The position numbers and the translations under genes were made by a program. From Setomelanomma holmii (lineage: Eukaryota > Ascomycota > Dothideomycetes > Pleosporales > Phaeosphaeriaceae): 35,775 bases of DNA. Within the stretch, counting starts at the first letter, position 1; each line of letters starts with the position of its first letter. The notes below the pieces were generated by a model. The model searched no databases. It saw nothing but the letters and a program-made list of their open reading frames with translations, and was not told the DNA's origin. Where the stretch lies: the NCBI GenBank assembly GCA_010015745.1, contig ML978341.1, positions 3,780 through 39,554 on the forward strand, given 5' to 3'. Shown here piece by piece: positions 18,276 to 27,991 of this stretch.

Positions 18276-19949
18276 ATGAAGTACTCCATCTTCTTCGCTG
18301 CCACCGCAGCGGCTTACGACGCCTATGGCGGATATGGTGCCGGACAGTCCAGCTCCAGCTCTGTCCCAGCCAAGATCTCGTCCACTCCCGTCTATGGTGG
18401 ATACGATTCCTACCCAGTCTCGTCTGTCAAGACCTCGACCCCAGCTGCCAAGTCTACTCCTTGCAGCTCTTCGGTTGGCCAGAAGGGCTACACCACGATT
18501 GTGCCCGGCTATGGCAAGCCACCCGTCACCGTCACTTCCCAGTACCAGGCCTACCCGACCTGTGTTGCCAAGGGCTACGATGGCAAGAGCTGCGACAAGT
18601 GGGAGGATGACAAGTACGTCTCCACCACAGTCACCGACTACAACAAGCAGGTCGTCACCATCACCAAGGTCCAGGACTACGTGACTGTCTACCAGGAGAA
18701 GAAGACCATCACCCACTACGCCACCCCAACTGTCGGCGGATACGGTGTCGTCTCCACTCCCTCGGCCAAGAGCTCCACTGGCGTCTGGTACGAGCTGTAC
18801 GAGAAGGTCTATGTCTGCGAGTTCCAGAACATTGGCAAGAACGTCTTGGTCGGCTACTCTGGCCCGGGTCTCTGCCAGAAGTGCGACTCTGAGCAGCCCA
18901 TTGTCCAGAAGGAGTACAACGGCGGCAAGTGGACCGAGGAGAAGAAGACTCTCAACTACGGCAAGCCCAAGGATGATGTCAAGGTCTACGACAAGACCGG
19001 TGTCTACACTGTCCCTGCCAAGGTAGTGACTGTCTACGAGTCCCAGGCCACCGGCGGCTCCCAGACGGGTATCTACCGCTACGAGGCCAAGACCATCACA
19101 ATCACCAAGCCCGGCCAGACATACACTTGCACCTACGAGCAGCCCAAGCAGACTCCTTCCAAGACTCCTTTCAAGAACGAGGGCTACCCCGTCACCGTGA
19201 CCAAGTCCCCGATCTACAACAACGACTATGGCTACAAGGCATCGCCCACCCCAACTCCCAAGAAGCCCGACAACAGCTACCCTGGATACCCCAGCTACCC
19301 AGTCAAGTCCAACAGCAGCTCGATTGCTTACGGATACGGCGAGAAGCCCTCGACTGTCCCCTCCAAGCCGTCTTCCACCCCTTGCGACGAGGACAAGAAG
19401 AAGACTACTCCCACTCCTTCGAAGCCTGTCTACGGTGGCGACTACAAGCCCACTCCCAGCTCGTCCAAGCCAGTCTATGACAGCAACAACAACAATGGAT
19501 ACGGTGGCGATTACAAGCCCACTCCTACCCCATCCAAGCCGTCCTATGACAATGGCTACGGTGGTGACTACAAGCCTTCGTCGTCTGCTCCTTCCAAGCC
19601 TTCCTCGACTCCGTGCGATGAGGACAAGAAGAAGCCCACCCCTACTCCTGTCTACGGAAACAATGGATATGGTGGTGACTACCAGCCAGCTCCAACCCCG
19701 TCCAACCCCGTCTACGATGACAGCTACAAGGCGACCCCAACACCCGCCACCCCAGTCTATGACAACAGCAACAGCTACGCCACTCCTACCCCAGTGAAGC
19801 CCGCTTACCCCGCCAACCCGTCTGATGGATACAGCTCCAATACCGAGTATGGCAAGACCAACACTGGCTACACCAAGCGCGGTGGCATGATCGAGCGCCG
19901 CAAGGCCATCGCTGAGGCTCAGCAGGCTAAGCGCGCCGTAGTCGTGTAA
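18276..19949 (+). CDS. Tyr/Pro/Thr/Ser-rich repeat protein, probably secreted or cell wall
   Basis: A single uninterrupted frame of 557 residues starts with a short hydrophobic N terminus (MKYSIFFAATAAA), which may be a minimal or truncated signal peptide. Residues 60-300 form a Cys-containing domain with many Tyr, Thr and Val residues (WYELYEKVYVCEFQNIGKN, GPGLCQKCDSEQP). The C-terminal half is low complexity, with repeats around YGGDYKPTPTPSKP and two copies of PSSTPCDEDKKK. It ends in a charged stretch (MIERRKAIAEAQQAKR). Codons strongly prefer C or G at the third position, as in highly expressed genes. Similar architectures occur in fungal extracellular matrix and adhesion proteins. I cannot name a biochemical function. 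No GPI signal is visible at the C terminus. Confidence 0.85.
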   Translation: MKYSIFFAATAAAYDAYGGYGAGQSSSSSVPAKISSTPVYGGYDSYPVSSVKTSTPAAKSTPCSSSVGQKGYTTIVPGYGKPPVTVTSQYQAYPTCVAKGYDGKSCDKWEDDKYVSTTVTDYNKQVVTITKVQDYVTVYQEKKTITHYATPTVGGYGVVSTPSAKSSTGVWYELYEKVYVCEFQNIGKNVLVGYSGPGLCQKCDSEQPIVQKEYNGGKWTEEKKTLNYGKPKDDVKVYDKTGVYTVPAKVVTVYESQATGGSQTGIYRYEAKTITITKPGQTYTCTYEQPKQTPSKTPFKNEGYPVTVTKSPIYNNDYGYKASPTPTPKKPDNSYPGYPSYPVKSNSSSIAYGYGEKPSTVPSKPSSTPCDEDKKKTTPTPSKPVYGGDYKPTPSSSKPVYDSNNNNGYGGDYKPTPTPSKPSYDNGYGGDYKPSSSAPSKPSSTPCDEDKKKPTPTPVYGNNGYGGDYQPAPTPSNPVYDDSYKATPTPATPVYDNSNSYATPTPVKPAYPANPSDGYSSNTEYGKTNTGYTKRGGMIERRKAIAEAQQAKRAVVV

Positions 19950-21115
19950 ATTTTATAGCATTCCTCTTTGATATGTTCGTGAGGAAGGATGTGCGATTCA
20001 GGGGGTCGAGTAAAAACACTAGCAATGCTGGTGATCTTGTTGTAGAATTATAATGACAATGCTACATCTAACAACCAATACATAATCGCGCAGCCTACTG
20101 CAGTGACGTGACCTCTTTTTCCCATCTCGCGAAAATGTTGCTAGGAAAACACGCGCTACTTGCGAGTGTCTCTGCCCGTACACAATGTGCAATGTGGGTG
20201 CTCGATGCCCTGCACGTACTTTGAATATTTGAACTGTCCACAACTAGGCGAGTCCTCCAGCTCCTATTATTTGGAGGATTTCCTTTAGTTGGCAGCCACG
20301 TGCTGCTACAAATGCTAGCAGGCTGTATCTACTCGCAACAAACTTAGTGCGTTCCACACCGTTTCGAGATTAAGTTGTGTTATTATGTCCGCTGGCTTCA
20401 CAGCCCATGAAACCTGCCGCGTCATAGGACAAGTGAACAACACTGTCGCAGACTTCGAGGGAGCCAAGTGATTCATGATGCTCTATATGGAACCAAAGGC
20501 ATTAGCTTCGACGACATCATCAAATAGGTATTCCTGCACTCATGGCGTATATTGTAGATCTGTGAACCAACCTCCGTAACGGGTACCGCACTTGCGCAAT
20601 GAGTATCGCCGATCGACTGCGACAGCTCAGTATTTGTTCCATGCGTAAACATAAGGACGCTCCAGTCTCATGGCTTCCAACGTGTCTCCATAAGTGCACA
20701 CCGTCTTCTATGTTTTCAGGCATTATCACCGTCTCGATCCAAATCCTCTTGGAAAAACCCAACCCCGGAAAGCTATACAGAAGATGCGACTCGTAGCGAA
20801 TAAAGTGCTGCGAGATTACACGGCTGGTCTTGTTTTTAATCCTGAGTACACTGTGTCCAGAACTATCAGCTACATTCTCTGGCATTTATGTAACTTCTAA
20901 GGCGCAATTTATCCTTCAAGATCCTCAGCTGCGCAACGAGCTTTATCTCTCTTAATTGCAAAAGCTGCAGTGCAGCACTCTACTAACTTGACTATTATCT
21001 GCGAGTTAAAGATCAAAGGCTCTCGCATACAAGAGTAGATTAAACGCATAGTACTTTAAATTACTAATACTAGAGGTGCACAAATAGCGAAAGATAATCT
21101 TAACATAACGTACTC
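19950..21115. other. Intergenic region with possible small gene relic
   Basis: This stretch holds no confident gene. An ATG at 20385 opens TAHETCRVIGQVNNTVADFE, and after a possible one-base loss near 20470 the reading could continue as VIHDALYGTKGISFDDIIK to 20529, which suggests a small relic. Frames at 20599-20900 have no recognised domain. From about 20900 the sequence becomes AT- and TA-rich, marking entry into the RIP-affected transposon block. Confidence 0.3.
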
Positions 21116-21138
21116 TACGGGCGAGTGGCCTACTCTGC

Positions 21139-21183
21139 TACCGTGCAGCACCGCGTGGCGACCACCCCCGCGTGGCGAACACC
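21139..21183 (+). repeat. Left terminal inverted repeat of copy C
   Basis: It matches the reverse complement of 23241-23285 at most of 45 positions. CGCGTGGCGA occurs twice, starting at 21152 and 21169, 17 bp apart. Confidence 0.85.
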
Positions 21184-23240
21184 CCGCACATCATAACACC
21201 AAGTCAACACCAAATTCAAGACACATTATCTCTACCAATATAGAACCAACTGACAAGGCAATTGAAGCAATAAAATCGCACAGCTTAGGAGAACAACTTA
21301 TGTTTAAGAAGTGTGCGGATGTCTTCAAAGTTAACCAAATTACGCTAACCTGAAGATGCAAGGGCGTTCAGGGCAGTGTGGCAGCCAAAAACATCAACCA
21401 AAAGGAACTCAGCCTACAACAAGAGGCAGAGCTTATAGATTACATTAAAGACCTTACAGGTTGAGGGCTTCCACCTACTAGAGCCATGACGCGACGCTTT
21501 GCTGCTGAGATTGCTAAACAGCCTATAGGAAAGGAGTGGGTGGGTCGCTTTTTGAAAAGAAACAAGGACCATCTCACCTCAAATTGGGCAGCTGATATAG
21601 ACGCTGTACGTCACCACGCTGACTTAGAGCATAATTACAACCTCTACTTTGATCTCCTCTATGAGAAGATGAAGCAGTATAACGTAGAGCCTCGCTACGC
21701 GTACAATATGGACGAGAAGGGCTTTATGATTGGGGTCGCTTTAAGGACAAAGAGAGTCTTCTCTAACAGGTTATAGAAGACAAAAGAGGTCAGAGACTCA
21801 CTCTAAGATAGCTCTTGTGAGTAGGTAACTATCCTAGCGTGTGCTTGTGCTGATGGAACAAGTCTTCCTCCAGGTCTAATCTACCAGGCCCAGAACAGTA
21901 ACATACGGTCGTCCTGGGTGGAGGATATTAAGGTCAGAAAGCACGACGTCTTTATCGCTTCATTTCTCTCTAGATGGATAAACAACAACGTAGGTTTAGC
22001 CTGGCTTGAGCAGGTCTTTGACCGGTGTACAAAGGAGAAAGTGCGCTCAAGTTACTACCTCCTTGTCCTAGATGGCTATAGGAGTCACGCTAGTATAGAT
22101 TTTTTAACTATTGCCACAAGAACAAGATCCTCCTTGCTATCTTTCCTTCTTATTCAACTTACAGCCTTCAGCCACTTGATGTAGTGTTATTTGCGCCACT
22201 CTTAAGAGAGTACTCTAAAGAGCTTACCACCTATCTTTAATTTACCTAAGGACTTATCCTAATTAACAAGGGCGACCTCTTCCCTTTGTTTTGGAAGGCC
22301 TAGACCTCCACCTTGAACCAGAGGCTCATTTTGAAGTCCTTTGAAGCCACTGGTATATAGCTAAAAGAGAGAGATGTCATACTCAAAGGATTCCGCCTAA
22401 AGGCACCAGAACAAGATGAAGAGACAGGAAGCTCGCTTATACTCGCCGAAGAGGACTAGAGAAAGATGAGAGACCTTGTGGAAAATGTAGTATGAGATGG
22501 AATAGAGAAGGAGGCAAAGAAGATGACATTCTCACTCCACCACCTCCAGACGAAAAACGACCTTCTTCTCTATGAGAACAAAGGTCTCCTGCGCGCTCTT
22601 AATACTAAGAAGAAGCACCAGAAGAAGAGTAAGACTCTTGATCTTCAGCAGCGTCAAGAGTACCACAAGGGAGCTCAATTCTAGTCTCCTAGAAAGTTCA
22701 GAGAGGCTAGGTTTCGTGAGAGAGTAAGAGCGCAAGAGGAACGCGAGGAGAAGCTTAAAAAAGCTGAGATGAAGGACCTGAGAGCTCAAGCTGCCTTACT
22801 TAAGCAGAAGGAGGCAGAAGAAAAGCGTATAGCGCGAGAGGCAGCCAAGGTGGAGAGGGAGAGAGAAAAGAAAAGATTAGCTGCACAAAGGGCTGAAGAA
22901 AAGCGCAAGAAACAACAGAAGAGAGAGAGGCTGCAACTGCCCAGAAATCTCTACAATTGTCACAAAGAGGCAAGAGAGCAGCCTCACAAAAGCCTACGCG
23001 TGCACGAAAGCGTGCGCGGATTGCGCAGCCTGCTAGAGGCGGTGGTAGTGGTGGTGAGCCTACACGCCCACCCCCAACCAAAACCACCACCAGCGGCCGC
23101 AGCGTCTAGGTACCTATTAAATATTGGTAGCCCAGATTGATCACAAGCATCACTTTACTACTCCACTACGAAATCTCGTGATAATATCTACTGTTGGTGG
23201 TAGTAGAGCTTCATTTTCTACTGTGGGCAAATGGAGCTTT

Positions 23241-23285
23241 GGTGTTCAGCACGTGGGGGAGGTCGCCACGCGGTGCCGTACGGTA
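23241..23285 (-). repeat. Right terminal inverted repeat of copy C
   Basis: Read on the minus strand it contains CGCGTGGCGA followed, 17 bp later, by CACGTGCTGA. It differs from the left end by several transitions and a few transversions. The final TA is the target duplication. Confidence 0.85.
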
Positions 23286-23557
23286 AGCCTCTACTAAAAT
23301 CTACTGTCTTGCATAGTACAAAACGCAACTCTACAGTTCTTAATAGTACTCTATAGTGCTATACAGTAGATTAAATTAATTAGAGAGTATCTCTTCTACT
23401 TGTTTACATGTACACAAGTTATGCCTAGTCTCGCCACAGCGTCTACAGCGCCTTTGAGTTAGCTTACTACTCTTAGCGCGTGCGCTCTTCTTCGCCTTCT
23501 TTCTATTACTACGCGCTGCAAACTTCTTAAGGTAATTAAGCGCACGCTCTCTTTAGC

Positions 23558-25621
23558 TAACGTATTCTACTATTAAGCTACTCAACTTATTGAGCTGCCT
23601 AAAAAGTCTTGGCACAACTAACCTATGTTACGTATCTTTATTTTCGCTGTTATTAATGAGAAGCTAGCGTACGTTGTGCCTAGTTGCGCTACAGTTTCTA
23701 CAGCGCCGTAGAGCTAGTTAGACTCTTTCTTAATTACTACTACTACGAGTCTTCTTTAATCGCTAAGACGCTACAGACGCCTTAGCAGCTACTTGCGGTG
23801 CTGCAGTTCTATACTCCATAGTACTACCTTACTACACCTGCTTTCTTTTACGCAATTTTCTTTTAGTTATTACTACTATTCACTCTTTAAGCTTAGAAAT
23901 CTAAGTTACTTAAAGCGCGTTTTAGTGTAGTATTAGTTTACTACATTTTATAAGCTAAGAGAAGCTAGCCTAAGCTGTAATAGGTAATTAAGTAAAGGAG
24001 TTACTTACTAGCCTTAATTAGCGTCTTCTGTAGTAGAGGTGCTAGTGGAGTACGTAGCTGTACTTCAAAGTAATCTAACACTATCTGCGCGTTAGTAGAG
24101 ACTAGCTCCACTGCCTTAAAAGCCTTTTGACGTTTCTCTTCTATAAATATGTTAAAAAACGCGTCTTTAAAGGCTAGAAGAAAGTATTTCTTGTTAATAT
24201 AGAAGTCGCGTTAGCGTGCTAAGTCTCTAACGCGCTAAGAGTACTTACGCTTTGATAGCGAAAAGCAAACTACGTCAAGTAGCTAGAGAATGTGCGACGA
24301 GTAAGATAGTATGCAGAGAGTAAGGATCTTGTGTTTAAGGTAGTAGTACTTGAAATTCTAGTTAAGATAGCTCTTATAGCTGTCTAAAATAAGTAGCCTG
24401 TACCTCTCTACCTAGCGCGCCTCTGTGTACGCGTTAAAATGCTTTAACTACTTAAGACTAAGTGCGTTATTTTTATAGCTGTTCTTAGAGACTAAGAGGT
24501 TCTAATTGCGAGGTATTAAAGCCTTCTTGTACTACGCAGAGATGTAGACGTGTCTCTTGTAAATAATAAATAGTAGAGTTGTGTACCTAGCAGCGCAGAT
24601 ACTCTAGATATTAGTAACCTACTTGCAATTACCTAGCTAGATAAGATTACGCCTTACTGTAACGAGGTCATGTACAATACCCCGTTCCATTCGGATCAGA
24701 GCTATATCGGACCGACCTCATATTGAGTACGGAGCCGTGTCGCGAGTGTGTCGGAACCCCTTGCGCTGCCGAAGGTTTCCGACCCCTCTTGGGTATATAG
24801 AGACTGTGGTTTTATGAGTACTATTTGGTAGCTTTTCTGTATTCTTTCGTACAAGACCTATAGGTGGCAATTGTATCTTGGTTCTGGAGCTCCCACGCAC
24901 TCCCATATGCCTCTGAGTGAGTTCGCACTGCATACGGATCTCTTGTCTTACCTGCGTCGTTACACTTACACGTTTCTTAGAGTCTGTAACAACCTTTATA
25001 GACCTAATTACGCCTATCTAGAAGCTAGTCTTGTTAAAGTTGTGCACGTTATTGTTGTAGACGCTGTACTTAGCTTTAGTATTCTCTACTAGCTTAAACT
25101 ACGCGCTAATTACTTTAGAATCTTTCTGCAGTATTCTCTGCCTATCCTTAGCTTAATTAAAGGCTATCTTAAGCTTAACTAAACGCGTTACGAAGCGCTT
25201 AATCTAGCACTTACTAACAGGCTTACTACTGCGTACACCTAGCAATTTATTAGCTATATCTGCTACCTCGCATAGCTAGAGCGCGAATCTACATAGGTTA
25301 AGGTTAAGAATATATTAGACGATCGTCTGCTCTTCTATCGCAGTGAGCTTATGAGAGTGTAGTAGTTTTTCTAGGCGAAATAGTACTTCTTAAGCGCGTT
25401 TATTAAGAATTTAACGTTTAACGTTATAGGCCTTAGTAGTAGCTTAGTAGCTTCGAAATTAGCTAGATTAATAGACCTAAAGAGCAAGCTAAAGTCTGCC
25501 TTCGTGTTTGAGTAATAATGCGTTAGGTAGTCAGGACATATAGAGTAGAAAGTAGAGATTGTAGGCTTAGCATGTTTTGAGCAGCTTAGTAATGTAGGTA
25601 GCTCGCTAATAGAATACGTTA
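23558..25621 (-). mobile_element. Family 3 pogo-like transposon, heavily mutated (copy E)
   Basis: The element is bounded by TAACGTATTC at the left and GAATACGTTA at the right, matching the ends of the copy at 33542. On the minus strand, decayed transposase segments correspond to the N-terminal region (LCEVAD, KLLGV, near 25200-25290), the core and, near 23700, the zinc-knuckle tail. TA-rich composition and very many stops show extreme RIP. At the left end a 17 bp unit occurs twice, starting at 23571 and 23588. A solo LTR at 24658-24964 interrupts it. Confidence 0.75.
24658..24964. mobile_element. Solo LTR, 307 bp, with 5 bp target duplication
   Basis: The segment starts TGTAACGA and ends TCGTTACA, a perfect 8 bp terminal inverted repeat of the TG..CA type. 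It is flanked on both sides by CTTAC (24653-24657 and 24965-24969), a 5 bp target duplication typical of LTR retrotransposons. A TATATAG box lies near 24795. Its composition is balanced and CpG-containing, unlike the TA-rich host element around it, so it probably inserted after that host was mutated. Recombination between two LTRs would have left the single copy. Confidence 0.92.
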
Positions 25622-25632
25622 ATTGTTTAGTA

Positions 25633-26425
25633 TAACGTACTCCACGGGCGAGTTGCCCACCTTGCCAAGCCCCCACCAAAATCTACCGTCTCACACAGTA
25701 GAAAACGCAACGCAACGGTTTTCAGCGGTACTCTACAGTGCTGCACAGTAGCTTAAATTAATTAGAGAGTATCGCTTCTACTTGTTTACACGTGCGCGAG
25801 TTGTGCCCAGCCTTGCCGCAGCGTCCACAGCGCCTTGAAGTTAGCTCACTGCCTTCAGCGCGCGCACTCTTCTTTGCCATATTCCTACTACTTACGCGCT
25901 GTAAACTCCTCTAAGGTAGTTAAGCGCACGCTCTCTGCAGCTGTAAGAGTTCTCTCTACCTGTATACGCTTTCTTTTGCGTAATTTACAGCGTGAGGCAG
26001 CCTCATTCGCTGCTCGAAGCTCCTTAACTTAGTTGCGCATCAACACCAAGAAATGCGCTATTATCTTAGCGCCTTTGGTGAGCTTTTCAACCGCATTAAC
26101 TATCAAGGTAGGCGAGCTATCTGCATGCCTCTCAATTCTCTCTTAAATCAGCTTTGATTGCACCCCAAATTCTAGAGTATTGCTTGGAGTTTTAGACACC
26201 TAAGGAGCGTTGTTGACGGTGAGTAGTGTAGGCGTACAAAGGCAGACGTCTATCTTCGATATTACCGCCTCTAGGTTAAGTAGAACTGAGCTAGCACCTT
26301 AAAAGCCTCTCTAGATATTGCTTTTAGTAATTCAGTTCTTAAAAGCAGCAATAAAGCAGAGTAAGAACTTAAGTTTAGTAATGTAGTTAATCTAGTTGCG
26401 CATTAGGTTCTCAGCTTAGCGTCTA
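25633..26425 (-). mobile_element. Family 2 pogo-like transposon, left part (copy F)
   Basis: The left end TAACGTACTCCACGGGCGAG and the following 790 bp match the family 2 copy at 30656. On the minus strand it covers the C-terminal half of the transposase, including the zinc-knuckle tail and the Lys/Arg-rich segment, with several stops. The match is cut at a TATA where the plus-strand family 3 element G begins, so G inserted into this copy. The part beyond G is not present on its far side. Confidence 0.8.
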
Positions 26426-27370
26426 TAACGAATTCCACTACCGAGCTGCCTAACCTACTGAGCTGCCCAAAATATGCTAAGCCCCTACTTTCTACTCTCT
26501 ATTCTTTATGCCTTAACCACCGAAACCGATATTACCTAAACATGAAGGCAGACTTCAGCTTGCTCTTTAAGCCTATTATTCTAGGCAATTTCGAAGCCAC
26601 TAGGCTGCTGCTAAGGCCTTTAACGTTAAACGCTAGACCTTTGATCAACGCGTTAAAGGAGTACCTGTTTGCGCTAATACTATCCTAAACAGCCTTAAGC
26701 TCACGTGTACTAAAGAGCAAACGATTATCTGATATATCCTTGACCTCGATTCGCGAGACTTTGCGCCCCAGTTGTGCGAGGTAGCAGATATAGCTGACAA
26801 ATTGCTGGGTGTGCGTAGAGGAGAGCCTGTAGGCAAGCACTAGGCTGAGCGCTTTGTAACGCGCTCAACTGAGCTCAAAATAGCGTTCAATTAAGCAAAG
26901 GATAGACAGAGGATACTGCAGGAAGATCCTGAGGTAATTAGCGTGTGGTTCAAGCTAGTAGAGGACACTAAAGCTAAGTACGGCGTCTATAACAAAGACG
27001 TCTACAGCTTTAATAAGACTAGCTTCTAGATAGGCGTTATTAGCTTAATGAAGGTTGTCACAGGTGCAGAGAGATGTGCCTAACCTAAGCTTGTCTAGCT
27101 AGGCGATCGCAAGTAGGTTACAGTTATCCGGAACATTTGCGCTGCTGAGTATGCGACCCTGCTCTTTATTATCTACAAAGAACGCGTCTATATCTCTGCG
27201 TAGTATAAGGAGACAGATATACTGCGTAACTAGAAACTCTAAGTCTCTAAGAACGGCTGGACAAACAACGCGCTTAGTCTTAAGTAGTTGAAGCACTTTA
27301 ACACGCATACAAAGGCGCGCTAGGTAGAGAGGTACAGGTTACTTATTTGGGATAGCTATAAGAGCTATCT
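26426..27370 (+). mobile_element. Family 3 pogo-like transposon, 3'-truncated (copy G)
   Basis: The left end TAACGAATTCCACTACCGAG, with 17 bp-spaced units starting at 26439 and 26456, precedes a transposase remnant parallel to the copy at 33542. Recognisable pieces are LCEVADIADKLLGVRRGEPV, AKDRQRILQEDPEVI, then SFNKTSF, where the first catalytic Asp is Asn, and VVTGAER. Similarity fades after the YRLLIW segment near 27345, where the second Asp motif reads WDSYKSY. No right terminal repeat is found, so the element is truncated. It has many TAG/TAA stops. Confidence 0.75.
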
Positions 27371-27588
27371 GTGACAAGTATATATGCTATCCTACGCCTA
27401 GTATGCCTATTCGGCACACTGTACCTTTTTGGTAGCTCTTGGTCAAGTGGCGTAGCGTAGGGCTTGATCGTGACAATGGCTCCCTCAACTGACTGAAAAC
27501 ATCGTCTTTTTCGAGAGATTCTTCAAGCCAACACCTTTTCTGAAGTTCCTTGCAACAGTGCTTCCTCTTCAATCGCAAGTGTTATATT
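27371..27588. other. Unassigned segment
   Basis: I see no gene and no clear match to the neighbouring transposon families. A minus-strand frame (27387-27578) has no recognisable domain. Confidence 0.4.
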
Positions 27589-27991
27589 ATGCCTGGTTCT
27601 GGTTTGAAGTGTGCAGAGTGCACTCGCGCAGGCGTTCTATGCGTCAACACATCCTAGCCTTTGCTTGATTGTACTTGCGAGGAGTATTAAAAGAAGGTGG
27701 ACAACGATGAAAAGTTGTTAGCGACAGTTATCTCGCAATTGTTGCGTAACAAGAATATCCTGGCGCAGTCTTAAGAGCGTGCGCGCAAGAAGGCGTTATG
27801 TTTGGCCTCAGAGTTAGAGGCAGAGGGTACTGAGGTCACCCGCGTAGACCTTGGATTGTCCTGCTGCTTCGATAGGTCTGGAGGTTTCTCCTGCCATTTG
27901 GTCTACTTTGGATCTTCTTGATGCGGCGGTTGCTAGTCATAGCCACGCAATGTCCTCCGAGGATATTGCGCAAATGATTGTCAGCTCCTGA
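27589..27991 (+). pseudogene. Cys-rich repeat-associated protein fragment
   Basis: From an ATG at 27589 the frame reads a short CxxC-type start (KCAECTRAGVLCVN), then a Lys/Arg-rich probable coiled coil (LLRNKNILAQ, ERARKKALCLASELEAE). After a frame change near 27840 it ends in WSTLDLLDAAVASHSHA. Three internal stops (near 27656, 27690 and 27772) sit where Trp or Gln codons are likely, the RIP pattern seen in the transposons. Proteins of this layout, a short Cys motif followed by a coiled coil, are, as I recall, common among fungal repeats, but I cannot name a domain or function. Confidence 0.5.

Larger units (their letters stand above)
21139..23285 (+). mobile_element. Full-length pogo/Fot1-like transposon nested in family 2 (family 1, copy C)
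   Basis: Imperfect 45 bp inverted repeats (21139-21183 and 23241-23285) end in TA on both sides. The transposase remnant has an N-terminal helix-turn-helix region (about 21235-21440). Catalytic Asp codons lie at 21711 (YNMDEKGF) and 22071 (LLVLDGYRSH), with a third at 22178 (QPLDVV) that is out of frame by one base. A coiled-coil Lys/Glu tail and a Pro-rich end follow. The segment 21486-21776 (MTRRFAAEIAKQPIGKEWVG onward) is the longest clean piece. Many TAG and TAA codons replace Trp and Gln. The copy is non-functional. Confidence 0.9.
21116..23557 (-). mobile_element. Family 2 pogo-like transposon end, split by copy C (copy D)
   Basis: Two pieces, 21116-21138 and 23286-23557, together match the left ends of the family 2 copies at 25633 and 30656. 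They comprise a TAACGTACTC terminus, the GCGAG..GCC..CC repeat, a spacer and then, on the minus strand, the C-terminal zinc-knuckle and Lys/Arg-rich part of a transposase. The 2147 bp between the pieces is the inserted copy C. The copy stops at 23557, where a family 3 element begins, and its remainder is not found beyond that element. It is strongly depleted in CpA relative to its sister copies. Confidence 0.75.

Noticed and set aside
20520..20885. Minus-strand frame of 121 codons
   Set aside because: It has no domain, and the two copies of MPEN within it look like coincidence. Both strands are equally open here.
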